From: Pseudomonas sp. CHM02
Lineage (GTDB): Bacteria > Pseudomonadota > Gammaproteobacteria > Pseudomonadales > Pseudomonadaceae
NCBI RefSeq assembly: GCF_000612585.1
Contig: NZ_JFCA01000011.1
Location: 1 to 64,000, forward strand
Reading direction: 5' to 3'
Length of the DNA stretch: 64,000 nt
Positions 17,774-26,852 of the stretch are shown here, one piece after another. A program made the translations under genes and the position numbers. Positions within the stretch are counted from its first letter, which is position 1, and each line of letters opens with the position of its first letter. The notes below the pieces were generated by a model that was given only the letters and a program-made list of their open reading frames with translations, did no database searches and was not told the origin of the DNA.

Positions 17774-19309
17774 ATGACGTCCCTCGCTGCCCCCGCACTC
17801 CAGGCCGCAGCCAAGCCCACTGCCATGACCCCGCCCGTATTTAGCCCGCGCATCATCATCGGGCTGGTCGGCGTGCTGCTGGCGGTGCTGGTCTCCGGTC
17901 TCAACGAGATGGTCACCAAAGTGGCCCTCGCGGATATTCGCGGCGCGCTGTACATCGGTTTCGACGAAGGCACCTGGCTGGTCGCGGCCTACACCGCCAC
18001 CTCCGTGTCGGCCATGGCGTTTGCGCCCTGGTGTTCGGTGACCTTTTCCCTGCGCCGCTTCACCCTGTGCGCCATCGGTCTGTTCACGGTGCTGGGGATC
18101 CTGTGCCCATTCGCGCCGAACTACGAAAGCCTGTTGGTGCTGCGCACTGTGCAAGGCCTGGCCGGCGGCGCGTTGCCGCCGATGCTGATGACCGTGGCGC
18201 TGCGGTTCCTGCCGGCGAACGTCAAGCTCTATGGCTTGGCCGGCTATGCGCTCACCGCCACCTTTGGCCCGAGCCTGGGCACGCCGCTGGCGGCGCTGTG
18301 GACCGAGTATGTCGGTTGGCAGTGGGCGTTCTGGCAGATCGTCGCGCCGTGCCTGTTGGCCATGGTCGCCGTGGCCTACGGGCTGCCGCAGGACCCACTG
18401 CGCCTGGAGCGCTTCAGGCAGTTCAACTGGCGCGGCTTGCTGCTGGGTTTCCCGGCGATCTGCATGTTGGTCATCGGCATTCTGCAAGGCAACCGTCTGG
18501 ACTGGTTCGAGTCAGGCCTGATCACCTTCCTGCTGGGTGGCGGCAGTGTGTTGCTGGTGCTGTTCATGGTGAACGAGTGGTCGCAGCCCATACCCTTCTT
18601 CAAGCTGCAGATGCTCGGTCTGCGCAACCTGTCGTTCGCCCTGATTGTGCTGGCGGGCGTGCTGATGGTGCTGACCTCGGTGATCATCATCCCGTCGAGT
18701 TTTCTCGCTCAGGTTCAGGGTTATCGTCCGCTGCAAACCGCGCCGGTGATGCTGCTGATGGCGATCCCGCAATTGATCGCGCTGCCGTTGGTGGCGGCGC
18801 TGTGCAACCTGCGTTGGGTCGATTGCCGCTGGGTGCTGGGGATCGGCCTGGGCATGCTGGTGCTGTGCTGCGTGGGCAGTGCGCATCTCACTTCGGAATG
18901 GATTCGCGACGATTTCTACGGCCTGTACCTGCTGCAAATCTTCGGGCAACCGATGGCCGTGCTGCCGCTGCTGATGCTCTCCACCGGCAGCATCCAGCCC
19001 ATGGACGGCCCGTTCGCCTCGGCCTGGTTCAACACCATCAAGGGCCTGGCCGCCGTGATTGCCACCGGCGTGCTCGATACCTTGACCACCCAGCGCCTGC
19101 ATTTTCACTCGACCATGCTGGTCGACCGCCTGGGCAACTCACCCCTGGCCGACGGCGATGCGCCTGGCCTGGCGCACCGCCTGCACGAGCAGGCCGTGGT
19201 GCTGACTTCTTCGGATCTCTATTACGTCATGGCCGCGGTCGCGGTGGCGTTGATCCTGCTGATTTTCTGGATGCCCACGCGGATTTTTCCGCCTCGTGCA
19301 CCGACTTGA
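17774..19309 (+). CDS. MFS transporter, DHA2 (EmrB-like) family
   Basis: 511 aa with about 14 hydrophobic segments, typical of the DHA2 drug/H+ antiporters. The TM1 region IIIGLVGVLLAVLVSGLN, the loop motif ADIRGALYIGFDEGTW and the motif-C-like YALTATFGPSLGTPLAAL are visible. Together with the HlyD-type adaptor and outer-membrane factor that follow (15 bases and a 4-base overlap) it forms an EmrAB-TolC-like tripartite exporter spanning both membranes. The substrate is unknown. Confidence 0.9.
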   Translation: MTSLAAPALQAAAKPTAMTPPVFSPRIIIGLVGVLLAVLVSGLNEMVTKVALADIRGALYIGFDEGTWLVAAYTATSVSAMAFAPWCSVTFSLRRFTLCAIGLFTVLGILCPFAPNYESLLVLRTVQGLAGGALPPMLMTVALRFLPANVKLYGLAGYALTATFGPSLGTPLAALWTEYVGWQWAFWQIVAPCLLAMVAVAYGLPQDPLRLERFRQFNWRGLLLGFPAICMLVIGILQGNRLDWFESGLITFLLGGGSVLLVLFMVNEWSQPIPFFKLQMLGLRNLSFALIVLAGVLMVLTSVIIIPSSFLAQVQGYRPLQTAPVMLLMAIPQLIALPLVAALCNLRWVDCRWVLGIGLGMLVLCCVGSAHLTSEWIRDDFYGLYLLQIFGQPMAVLPLLMLSTGSIQPMDGPFASAWFNTIKGLAAVIATGVLDTLTTQRLHFHSTMLVDRLGNSPLADGDAPGLAHRLHEQAVVLTSSDLYYVMAAVAVALILLIFWMPTRIFPPRAPT

Positions 19310-19324
19310 TTGAAAGGACTGCTC

Positions 19325-20383
19325 ATGAAACGCAAAGATAAAATTGCCGTCTCCGTTATCGCGGTATTCGCCGTCGGCGTGCTGGTGTACCTGGTCGCGC
19401 CGGGCGTGCTCGGCAGCAAGCGCCAGACCACCAACGACGCCTTCGTCGCCGCTGACTTCACCTTGGTGGCGCCGCGTGTGGCCGGCTTCATCAAAGAGGT
19501 GCTGGTGGAGGACAACCAGCGCGTCAAGGCCGGGCAACTGCTGGCGCTGATCGACGACCGCGACTTCCGCGCCGCCGCCCAGGCTGCCGATGCGGATGCG
19601 CTGGTGGCGCAGGCTCAGTTGAAAAACGCCACCGCCACCCTCGAGCGCCAAAGCTCGGTGATCGCCCAGGCCCAGGCCACTGTCGCGGCGGACCGTGCCG
19701 AAATGGCCTTCGCCGAACACGAACTCAATCGCTACAACCACCTCGCCGGTGTCGGCGCCGGCACCGTGCAGAACGCCCAGCAAGCCAAGACCCGCATCGA
19801 CCAGGCCACCGCGCGGCTGGCGAATGCCACGGCGGTGCTGGCGGCCGAACGCAAGCAAGTGGAAATCCTCACCGCCCAGCGCGACGCCGCCGAAGGTGGG
19901 CTCAAGCGCGCCCAGGCTGCGCTGGAATTGGCCAGTTACCAACTGTCGTACACGCGCATTGTCGCGCCGGTGGATGGCATGGTCGGCGAGCGTGCGGTGC
20001 GGGTGGGCGCCTATGTGACGCCGGGCAGCAAGATCCTCGCGGTCGTGCCGCTGGAAGAGGCGTACGTGGTGGCCAACTTCCAGGAAACCCAGCTCTCCCA
20101 TATGCACGCCGGCCAGGCCGTGCAGGTGCGCGTCGACAGCCTTGACGGTGAGTTGCTCTACGGCCATCTGGAAAGCCTCGCGCCTGCCACCGGCGTGACC
20201 TTTGCCTCGGTCAAACCCGACAACGCCACCGGTAACTTCACCAAGGTGGTGCAGCGCATTCCGGTGAAGATCGTCCTCGAACCCAACCAGGCGCACACCG
20301 AGCGCCTGCGGGTCGGCATGTCGGTGGAAGCCAGCGTCGACACCCAGTCAGTGGCGACGCAGCGTGAGGTGGCCCAGCAATGA
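19325..20383 (+). CDS. HlyD/EmrA-family periplasmic adaptor
   Basis: 352 aa. One N-terminal membrane segment (IAVSVIAVFAVGVLVYLV), a split lipoyl domain (VAPRVAGFIKEVLVEDNQRV and later YTRIVAPVDGMVGERAV), a coiled-coil hairpin rich in Ala/Gln between them (about 85-185), then a beta-barrel (VPLEEAYVVANFQETQL). It bridges the MFS pump and the outer-membrane channel. AAAGGA lies six bases before the ATG at 19325; the in-frame ATG at 19310 lacks a site. Confidence 0.9.
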   Translation: MKRKDKIAVSVIAVFAVGVLVYLVAPGVLGSKRQTTNDAFVAADFTLVAPRVAGFIKEVLVEDNQRVKAGQLLALIDDRDFRAAAQAADADALVAQAQLKNATATLERQSSVIAQAQATVAADRAEMAFAEHELNRYNHLAGVGAGTVQNAQQAKTRIDQATARLANATAVLAAERKQVEILTAQRDAAEGGLKRAQAALELASYQLSYTRIVAPVDGMVGERAVRVGAYVTPGSKILAVVPLEEAYVVANFQETQLSHMHAGQAVQVRVDSLDGELLYGHLESLAPATGVTFASVKPDNATGNFTKVVQRIPVKIVLEPNQAHTERLRVGMSVEASVDTQSVATQREVAQQ

Positions 20384-21930
20384 AACGAGTGGCCTGGCTC
20401 ACCTTGAGCCTCATCAGCCTGAGCGCCTGCACGGTCGGTCCGGATTTCCACAAACCCCAGAGCCCGCAGGTAGCGCAGTGGAGCGAGCCCCAGGGCCGCC
20501 AGGCGGCCAGCCGTGCCGTCAGCGACCCTTTGCAGGAGCGCTGGTGGGACGTGTTCCACGACGCGCGACTCTCGGCCCTCACACGGCGTGCGCTCACCGA
20601 TAACCTCGACCTGAAACTCGCCAGCAGCCGCCTGCAGCAAAGCCGCGCCGTGCGCCAGGTAACCACCGCCGAACGTTATCCCAACGTCAACGCCAACGGT
20701 GACTACCTGCGCCAACGCAACAGCGGCAAAGGCTTGAGCGACCCGTCCGGCAACAACGGCCGCTCGGCGTTCAACCAGTGGGACATGGGCTTTTCAGCCT
20801 CTTGGGAGCTGGACTTCTGGGGCCGGGTAAAACGCGAAACCGAAGCCGCCGACGCCACCCTGCAAGTGGCCGAAGATGACCGCCGCGCGGTGTTGTTGTC
20901 GGTGCTCGCCGAGACCGCCCAGGACTACATCCAACTGCGCGGTGTACAGAACACCCGCGCCGTCACCGAGCAAAACCTCGACGTCGCCCGCCACAGCCTC
21001 AAGCTCTCGCAGTTGCGCCTGGCGGACGGTGTGGCGACCGATCTGGACGTCGCCGAAGCCGCCGCCCAGGTCGCCGCCATCGAAGCGCGCCTGCCGGACC
21101 TGCAACAGCGCCAGGACCAACTGATCAACGCCCTCAGCCTGTTGATGGGCGAGCCGCCGCAGGCCCTGCACGCGCAGTTGTCCAAGGACGCCGCCGTGCC
21201 GCAAACCCAGCGTCAGGTCGCGATCGGCCTGCCGTCGGAGCTGGCCGAGCGCCGCCCGGACATTCGCCAGGCCGAGGCACGCCTGCACGCCGCCACCGCC
21301 AGCATCGGTGTGGCCAAGGGCGACTTCTACCCGCGCATCACGTTGTCCGGCAGCCTTGGCTCCCAGGCCATGCAACTCTCGGATTTCGGTTCCTGGGGCT
21401 CCCGTGCCTTTGCCTTCGGCCCGCAGTTCAGCCTGCCGCTGTTCAATGGTGGGCGCCTGCAAGGCATGTTGAACCTGCGCGAAGCCCAGCAACAGGAAGC
21501 GGCGCTCGCGTACCAGCAAACCGTGCTGCGTGCCTGGCATGAGATCGACGACCAGTTGACCCGCTACAACGCCAGCCAACTGCGCCGCGACAGCCTCGCC
21601 GAAGCCGTGCGCCAGAACCGGATTGCCCTGAGCACCGCACAGCAGCAGTACGTGGAAGGTGTGGTGGATTTCGTCAACGTGCTCACCGTGCAGAGCGCGC
21701 TGCTGGCCACGCAGGAGCAATGGGTGGAAAGCTCGACCGGCGTGTCGCTGGCGATGGTTGGCTTGTACAAAGCGTTGGGTGGCGGCTGGGAATCGGTGTA
21801 TCCATTGCAGACGGTGCGTGCGGGTCAGGTTACGGATTTTGCAAAAACACCACGTACCCCCGAAACCACTCGCTCCCCTGCAAATACCCCGGCTCTGCCC
21901 ACTCCCCACCCTGAATCAAGCCGATCTTGA
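20380..21930 (+). CDS. NodT-family outer-membrane efflux lipoprotein (OprM-like)
   Basis: 516 aa. The lipoprotein signal has lipobox LSAC (Cys17) followed by the family motif TVGPDF. Two outer-membrane-efflux repeats follow (LTDNLDLKLASSRLQQSRA; later RRPDIRQAEARLHAATASIGVAK). Homologues normally end soon after ALGGGWE; this one runs some 40 residues further (PLQTVRAGQ onward, Pro/Thr-rich). That tail reads antisense to the last 101 bases of the convergent DUF3142 gene, so it probably has no conserved role. It is the exit duct of the preceding MFS/HlyD exporter. Confidence 0.9.
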   Translation: MKRVAWLTLSLISLSACTVGPDFHKPQSPQVAQWSEPQGRQAASRAVSDPLQERWWDVFHDARLSALTRRALTDNLDLKLASSRLQQSRAVRQVTTAERYPNVNANGDYLRQRNSGKGLSDPSGNNGRSAFNQWDMGFSASWELDFWGRVKRETEAADATLQVAEDDRRAVLLSVLAETAQDYIQLRGVQNTRAVTEQNLDVARHSLKLSQLRLADGVATDLDVAEAAAQVAAIEARLPDLQQRQDQLINALSLLMGEPPQALHAQLSKDAAVPQTQRQVAIGLPSELAERRPDIRQAEARLHAATASIGVAKGDFYPRITLSGSLGSQAMQLSDFGSWGSRAFAFGPQFSLPLFNGGRLQGMLNLREAQQQEAALAYQQTVLRAWHEIDDQLTRYNASQLRRDSLAEAVRQNRIALSTAQQQYVEGVVDFVNVLTVQSALLATQEQWVESSTGVSLAMVGLYKALGGGWESVYPLQTVRAGQVTDFAKTPRTPETTRSPANTPALPTPHPESSRS

Positions 21931-22534
21931 ACGGCAGCCCCAGCCGATTCATGCGCGGCAAGTACGCCGCGTAATCCGGGATGCTGTGGCGCCCCTGGTA
22001 CGTCTGCACCACCACCTCATCCACCACGCCCTTGAGCTGGGCGATGGCGGCCGGGTCGGCATTGCTGCTCCAGTCCATCAGGCCGGTGATGCTCAAGCGC
22101 AGGTCGGTCGGCAAACGCTGGCGCAGGTCGCGCAGGAAGCTGGCGTATTCATGCAGGTGCTGGGTGCGGGCGTCGAAGTCGATCTGGATGCCGACCACCG
22201 GGTTGCCCGCGTCACGCCAGCGTTGCACCTGGCCGAGCAGTTGGCTGTAGACCTGCTCGGGCCAGTGCAGGGTGTGGGCGCGATAGACAATCCAGATGTC
22301 GCCCTGGGTCAGGCGCGGCACGCTGATGCCTTGGGCGATCATCTGAACACTGCGCTGGGGAGCGCGGCGCGTGGAGTTGATCTGGCCCTGCAGGATGTAC
22401 AGGGTTTTCGCCTGTTTGAGCACCGGTTGCGGGGTGACGCCGCTCCACAGCCAGAAGGCGTCATAGTCGCGGGCGTCAACGGCGCCGAAGGCCGGACTTG
22501 CCAGCAACAGCAAGCCTAGCCAAAGGTGTTTCAC
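21830..22534 (-). CDS. DUF3142-family secreted protein
   Basis: 234 aa. A signal peptide (KHLWLGLLLLASPAFG) precedes a domain with YDAFWLWSGV, VVGIQIDFDART, LRLSITGLMDW and FKIGLIQGGEW. Alternating strands with Asp pairs suggest a glycoside-hydrolase-like TIM barrel (inference); the family is DUF3142, function unknown. It starts with GTG at 22534 in a GTGA overlap on the upstream TPR-protein stop, so the two are made together. Its 3' end overlaps the convergent efflux gene by 101 bases. Confidence 0.75.
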   Translation of the reverse strand: MKHLWLGLLLLASPAFGAVDARDYDAFWLWSGVTPQPVLKQAKTLYILQGQINSTRRAPQRSVQMIAQGISVPRLTQGDIWIVYRAHTLHWPEQVYSQLLGQVQRWRDAGNPVVGIQIDFDARTQHLHEYASFLRDLRQRLPTDLRLSITGLMDWSSNADPAAIAQLKGVVDEVVVQTYQGRHSIPDYAAYLPRMNRLGLPFKIGLIQGGEWAEPGYLQGSEWFRGYVVFLQNP

Positions 22535-24699
22535 CAGTAGTACTGCAGCGATTTGCCCCACTGGGTGTCGGCGTAGCTGGTTTTCAGCTGGCGGAACCAG
22601 GCCTTGCGCACGGCCGGCTCCACGTCGACGCCGCCGCAACTGTTGTAGCCCGACGGCCCGTAGCAGTTGATGGCGCGGAACAGTGCGTAGGCCTTGTCAT
22701 TTTTTGGCGCCTTGGCGTTGCCGATCACCTGTTTGTAGCCATCCAGGCGCGAGAAGGTTTCCCCCTTGAAGTCCGACGCGGTGCTGCCCAGGCTGCCGGC
22801 GGCGCGTGCCTGTTCCAGTGGCATGCCGTCCAGGCCGTTGCGCAGGATGAACTCACCCAGGCAGTTCAGGCCCTGTGGGTTTTTGCCATCGCCCTGCAAG
22901 GTCGCGGCGGTTTGCGCGATGCTCGGGCAGGCGTAGCCGGATTCGGCTTTGTCGCCATTCCACTGGAACAGCTTCAAGGTCTGGCTGGCGCTGTAGACGT
23001 AGCCCAGGCTGGTGCCCAGTTTGTCTTCCGGTGTTTGGGTCGGCAGTTGCTTGAGGTCTTCGGCAAAGGTCGCGAACTGGCCGCGCAGCAGGTCTTTGTA
23101 GAGCAGCACGAATTGTGCGGTCTGGCGTTCCGGCGGGTCGCTGGCCTGGGCGATCTGCTGGCGCAGCAGCTCGGGGCCTGCCACGTTGCGCAGCAGGATG
23201 TTGCGCACCTGCTTGGCACTGATCGGCGAGTCGGCGGCGAACACCTTGGCCAACTGGCCGCTGCTTTCGTAGTTCATCGCCAGAGCCAATTCCAACTGGT
23301 CGCGTTGCAGCGGCAGTTTGGCCAGTGGCAGCAATTGCAGCCAGAGCGCTTCGGCGCCTTTCCAGTCTTGCTTGGCTTCCAGGGCCAGGGCGCGCAGGGT
23401 CTGTTGGCTGAAGGCGAAGTAATTCAGGTGCGACGGCACGCTTTGGGGCAATAGCTTCAAGGCGGCGTCCGGTTGATGTTCGCTGTACAACGCATTGACC
23501 GCCAGCAGGTAGTCATACAGTTCCGGCTCGCTGGCGAACGCGGCTTTTTGCTTCTCCAGGTCGGCACGGGAGAGGGCAGGCTGGTTGCCACCGCGCATCA
23601 CCATCAGGTCGCTGACGAGCTGGATCATTGGCGTGGTGACGGTCTCGCTATTGACCATCAACAGCTTGAGGTCGGCTTCCTCCACCAGTTCATCCACCGA
23701 CACATTGCGCTGCGCGTCAGTGGCCTGGGTCATCGCCCAGGCGTAGGCCTCGGCGAGTCTGGCATTGTCGCCTGCCAGCCAGTAAACGCGACGCAACAAG
23801 CCACGGGCGGAGGCTACGTAATCGCCCTGTGGATAAGTTTTCAGGTAGTTGAGAAAGCCTGCTTCGGCGTCACCCAGGGCAGACTTATCCACATGCTCGA
23901 GACGCGGCATGCCGTATTCGTCGAAGGCTTCAGCCTGGGCCTGGTTCAATGAGGTGCGCGCAGTCATGTACAGCGCAGTTTCCTGCAGCCAAGGCACGTT
24001 GCTGCTGCTGGCGGCGGCAAAACCACGTTCGGCCTCACTGAAGCGACCGCTGTAGAAGTCGGCCGCGGCTTGCAGGTAAGTGCGCAACAGTTGGCCGTCG
24101 GTGGACTGGATCTGCTGGGCGTCCACCAGTTGGCCTTCCCAAGCGCAGGCCGTCAGCAACTGCAAGCGCGCCTTCACCAGCAACTCGCGCTCGGCCGCCG
24201 GCATGTCAGCCTTGATCACCTGGCGGATAAACGCAGTCGCGCTGTCATCATCATTGCTGCGGCAGCGGCTGCCTTCGCCATTGAGGAACGCTTCGCCTGC
24301 GGTTTTGTATTCGTCGCGCTTGATGCCCAGGGGCTGGAGCAAGGTGTCGAGTTCGGCGGTGCGCGAGTCGTCCGGCTTGTTGTCGGGTTCTTCGTTTGTG
24401 CTGGGAATGGGCGCGAGGCGGTAGACCGGGAAGGGCACCGGGCCAAAGCCTTGGGCCAGGTCGTCTTCGCTCAAGGCGTTCGGTGTCAGCGGCGCCGCTT
24501 TTTTATCCGCCAGCAAAAGGCGCAGGTTGACGCGACTGTCGTTGCCCGGGCTGAGGAAGGGCAGGTTGCTGCACGAGTCGAGGCTGTCACGCGAGACCCG
24601 CCAGTCGGGGTAGCACGAGTCGTCGGAACTGGCCTGGGCCTGTTGGGAGATGCCCGCGAGCAGTGCCAGTGCCAGGGGTGACAGAAAACCGATGCGCAT
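22531..24699 (-). CDS. large periplasmic TPR-like protein of unknown function
   Basis: 722 aa with a Sec signal peptide (IGFLSPLALALLAGISQQAQA). The mature part is helical, with repeated Ala/Leu-rich hairpins resembling degenerate TPR/Sel-type repeats (for example QAAADFYSGRFSEAERGFAA, and SARGLLRRVYWLAGDNARLA). It carries scattered Cys residues (SCYPDW, CPSIAQ, NSCGG) that may form disulfides. No enzymatic motif is seen. The start at 24699 has AAGGA upstream; the longer frame to 24891 is not credible. It is translationally coupled to the DUF3142 gene, so the two likely act on the same envelope substrate. Confidence 0.75.
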   Translation of the reverse strand: MRIGFLSPLALALLAGISQQAQASSDDSCYPDWRVSRDSLDSCSNLPFLSPGNDSRVNLRLLLADKKAAPLTPNALSEDDLAQGFGPVPFPVYRLAPIPSTNEEPDNKPDDSRTAELDTLLQPLGIKRDEYKTAGEAFLNGEGSRCRSNDDDSATAFIRQVIKADMPAAERELLVKARLQLLTACAWEGQLVDAQQIQSTDGQLLRTYLQAAADFYSGRFSEAERGFAAASSSNVPWLQETALYMTARTSLNQAQAEAFDEYGMPRLEHVDKSALGDAEAGFLNYLKTYPQGDYVASARGLLRRVYWLAGDNARLAEAYAWAMTQATDAQRNVSVDELVEEADLKLLMVNSETVTTPMIQLVSDLMVMRGGNQPALSRADLEKQKAAFASEPELYDYLLAVNALYSEHQPDAALKLLPQSVPSHLNYFAFSQQTLRALALEAKQDWKGAEALWLQLLPLAKLPLQRDQLELALAMNYESSGQLAKVFAADSPISAKQVRNILLRNVAGPELLRQQIAQASDPPERQTAQFVLLYKDLLRGQFATFAEDLKQLPTQTPEDKLGTSLGYVYSASQTLKLFQWNGDKAESGYACPSIAQTAATLQGDGKNPQGLNCLGEFILRNGLDGMPLEQARAAGSLGSTASDFKGETFSRLDGYKQVIGNAKAPKNDKAYALFRAINCYGPSGYNSCGGVDVEPAVRKAWFRQLKTSYADTQWGKSLQYYW

Positions 24700-24867
24700 G
24701 ACGTGTCCTTGATCCTGAGTCCTTGGAGGGGGGCAATAATAGCGTGTTCCTGGGGTCGCTTCGGAGAAGCCCTGCACAAATTGCTGATTTGTCCGATTCC
24801 AGCAGCGGATCCGGGGCTTTTGTCCTAGAGTGGCGGTGTTTGCGCTTGGGCAATCAGGGGAATTGAG

Positions 24868-26472
24868 GTGCGTCGGTCTGTGGTAGAGCAAAACGAAAAG
24901 GTCGGGACGTTGCCCGCACTTAATCGCCTCACGTGGGAAGGCGCCGGCTGGATCAGCCGACTATGGTGGGTACCGATCCTGGCGCTGGCCATGGCGCTGC
25001 GTTTTTACCACCTGACGTCGGCAGCGATATGGGGCGACGAGGGCTCGAGCCTGCTGCTCAGTGAATACGCCCTGGGAGACCTGTGGTTCCACGCGGCGCA
25101 CGACGTGCACCCACCGCTGTATTTTTTTCTGCTGCGTGGTTGGATCGAGCTGTTCGGCGACAGCATCTGGTCGATTCGCGGCATGAGCGCCATTCCTGGT
25201 GTGGTCGCCGTGGGCCTGGGCATCTGGTTGACCCGGCAACTGTCCAGTCGGCGGGCGGCGGTGCTGGCGGGGATCCTGCTGGCGCTGTTGCCGACAGCGG
25301 TGCGCTACAGCCAGGAAGTGCGCATGTACTCGCTGCTGGGCGTGTGGTTGCTGGGCGCCACGCTGGCGCTGGTGTACTGGGTGCGTCAACCCGAGCGCAC
25401 GCGTTATCTGGCGGCGTATGTCGTGTTGATGAGTGCCGGTTTCTACACCCATTATTTCACCGCGCTGTGCGTGCTGGTGCATTGGGCCTGGCTGGGTGTG
25501 CTGTGTGGCGCGGCGCCGCGCGGCCAGCGCCTTATCCTGCGCCCGGCCTGGTGGTTGGCCAACGTGACGATTGTGCTGTTGTACCTGCCGTGGCTGCCGA
25601 ACCTGCTGGACCTGGTGCAACACGTCGAACAACTCAAGGTGGGCGGCGACATTGGCTGGGAAGAGCCGGTCAGCCTGTTCTCCCTGCCGTCGATGATCTG
25701 GCAGTTCGTGCTCCAGGATGAAGGCGTCGGCTTCTGGGCGCCGCTGTTCTGGCTGTTTCCGCTGCTGCTGGTAGCGGTCGTCGCCATCACGGCCTGGCGT
25801 GATCGCGAACGCCACCGACCGGCCAGCCTCCTGGCACTGTTTTTCCTGTTGCCACTGCTGCTGGTCTACGGCGTGTCGTTCATATCCCCGGTATTTATCG
25901 AGCGTTACCTGACGGTGTACGCCCTGGGTTTGCCTATCCTGTTGGCGATGGCTATCGACCGCCTGCCGTCTCGGTTTGCACTGTTGGGGGCGGCGTTGTT
26001 CGTGCTGTTTGTCGGCGTTGAACTGGTGGGGTTGAAGAACAACTTCACCGTGGACGAGCACGACCAGTTCAACGTGCCGGTGGAATTCGTCAACCGCAAT
26101 TACCAGGAAGACGACCGCATCGTCCTCAGCGACATGATGTGGTACCTCAGCTACGTGTATTACGACCAGACCGACGCCCAACTGCAGCTCTACACCCCGC
26201 CAAAACCCGACGGCACGCCCACCCGGCCGAATGCCTACGGCTTCGGCACCCTGGTCGACCAGGACGGCGGGCGCATCTACCTCGACCATCTGTCGGCACT
26301 GCCCGCCGAAACCCGCCGCGTGTGGCTGATCAGCAGCAACGAAGCACCGGACGATTTCGCCCCGCTGCCCGAAGGCTGGCGCGAACTCAGTCGTCAGGAT
26401 GGCGGCGGTGCCAGGGCGCGCTTGTTCGTAGTGTGCAACATACCGTCGGCGCAACCCGAGGGCTGCCGCTAG
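24868..26472 (+). CDS. GT-C membrane glycosyltransferase (family 39/83-like)
   Basis: 534 aa inner-membrane protein with about ten hydrophobic segments. The first periplasmic loop has the catalytic-type acidic pair in WGDEGSS, followed by HDVHPPLYFFLL, and a later RYSQEVRMYSLL; these are hallmarks of polyprenyl-phosphate-dependent glycosyltransferases (PMT/ArnT group). A C-terminal periplasmic domain starts around VEFVNRNYQ. It would transfer a sugar from undecaprenyl phosphate to an envelope acceptor, which is unknown. A GTG start with AGGGG eight bases upstream. Divergent from the TPR gene. Confidence 0.82.
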   Translation: MRRSVVEQNEKVGTLPALNRLTWEGAGWISRLWWVPILALAMALRFYHLTSAAIWGDEGSSLLLSEYALGDLWFHAAHDVHPPLYFFLLRGWIELFGDSIWSIRGMSAIPGVVAVGLGIWLTRQLSSRRAAVLAGILLALLPTAVRYSQEVRMYSLLGVWLLGATLALVYWVRQPERTRYLAAYVVLMSAGFYTHYFTALCVLVHWAWLGVLCGAAPRGQRLILRPAWWLANVTIVLLYLPWLPNLLDLVQHVEQLKVGGDIGWEEPVSLFSLPSMIWQFVLQDEGVGFWAPLFWLFPLLLVAVVAITAWRDRERHRPASLLALFFLLPLLLVYGVSFISPVFIERYLTVYALGLPILLAMAIDRLPSRFALLGAALFVLFVGVELVGLKNNFTVDEHDQFNVPVEFVNRNYQEDDRIVLSDMMWYLSYVYYDQTDAQLQLYTPPKPDGTPTRPNAYGFGTLVDQDGGRIYLDHLSALPAETRRVWLISSNEAPDDFAPLPEGWRELSRQDGGGARARLFVVCNIPSAQPEGCR

Positions 26473-26505
26473 ACTGGGTTAATGCCGTTCTATCAGGAGC
26501 CCATC

Positions 26506-26751
26506 ATGGAATCGCCCGTGCATAGCTTGCCGTCACTGTTCAAACAGCTGGGTCTGCCGCATGACCCGGTGAGTATCGAGAAGTTTGTGGCGGTTCATTC
26601 GCCGCTCAAGCCGGAGCTGAAACTGGCGGATGCGTTTTTCTGGACGGACAGCCAGAGGGCGTTTTTGCGCGAGGAGATTCTGGAGGATGCGGATTGGGCT
26701 GAGGTGGTGGATGAGTTGAATCTGATGTTGCGGGGTGGGCGAGGGGTGTAA
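26506..26751 (+). CDS. DUF2789 family protein
   Basis: 81 aa small soluble protein: MESPVHSLPSLFKQLGL, then IEKFVAVHSPL and AFWTDSQRAFLREEILEDAD-type acidic helix. It matches the DUF2789 family found widely in pseudomonads; no function is known. CAGGAG lies just before the ATG at 26506. It is followed by the A-tract region. Confidence 0.8.
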   Translation: MESPVHSLPSLFKQLGLPHDPVSIEKFVAVHSPLKPELKLADAFFWTDSQRAFLREEILEDADWAEVVDELNLMLRGGRGV

Positions 26752-26807
26752 AAAAAATTTTGCCGAAACACGATAATGTAAAAAAAAATGGTGAGAGGTA
26801 AAAAAAA
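26748..26807. promoter_or_regulatory. phased A-tracts upstream of fic
   Basis: Three GTA(n) tracts of 8, 9 and 8 A begin at 26748, 26778 and 26798, spaced 30 and 20 bases, that is, in register with the DNA helix. Such spacing predicts a bent segment, about 50 bases ahead of the fic start. Role unproven. Confidence 0.5.
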
Positions 26808-26852
26808 CTGGGCTTTAATCGCTCAAGTGAATTTTTTCTGGGGAAGCTCACC

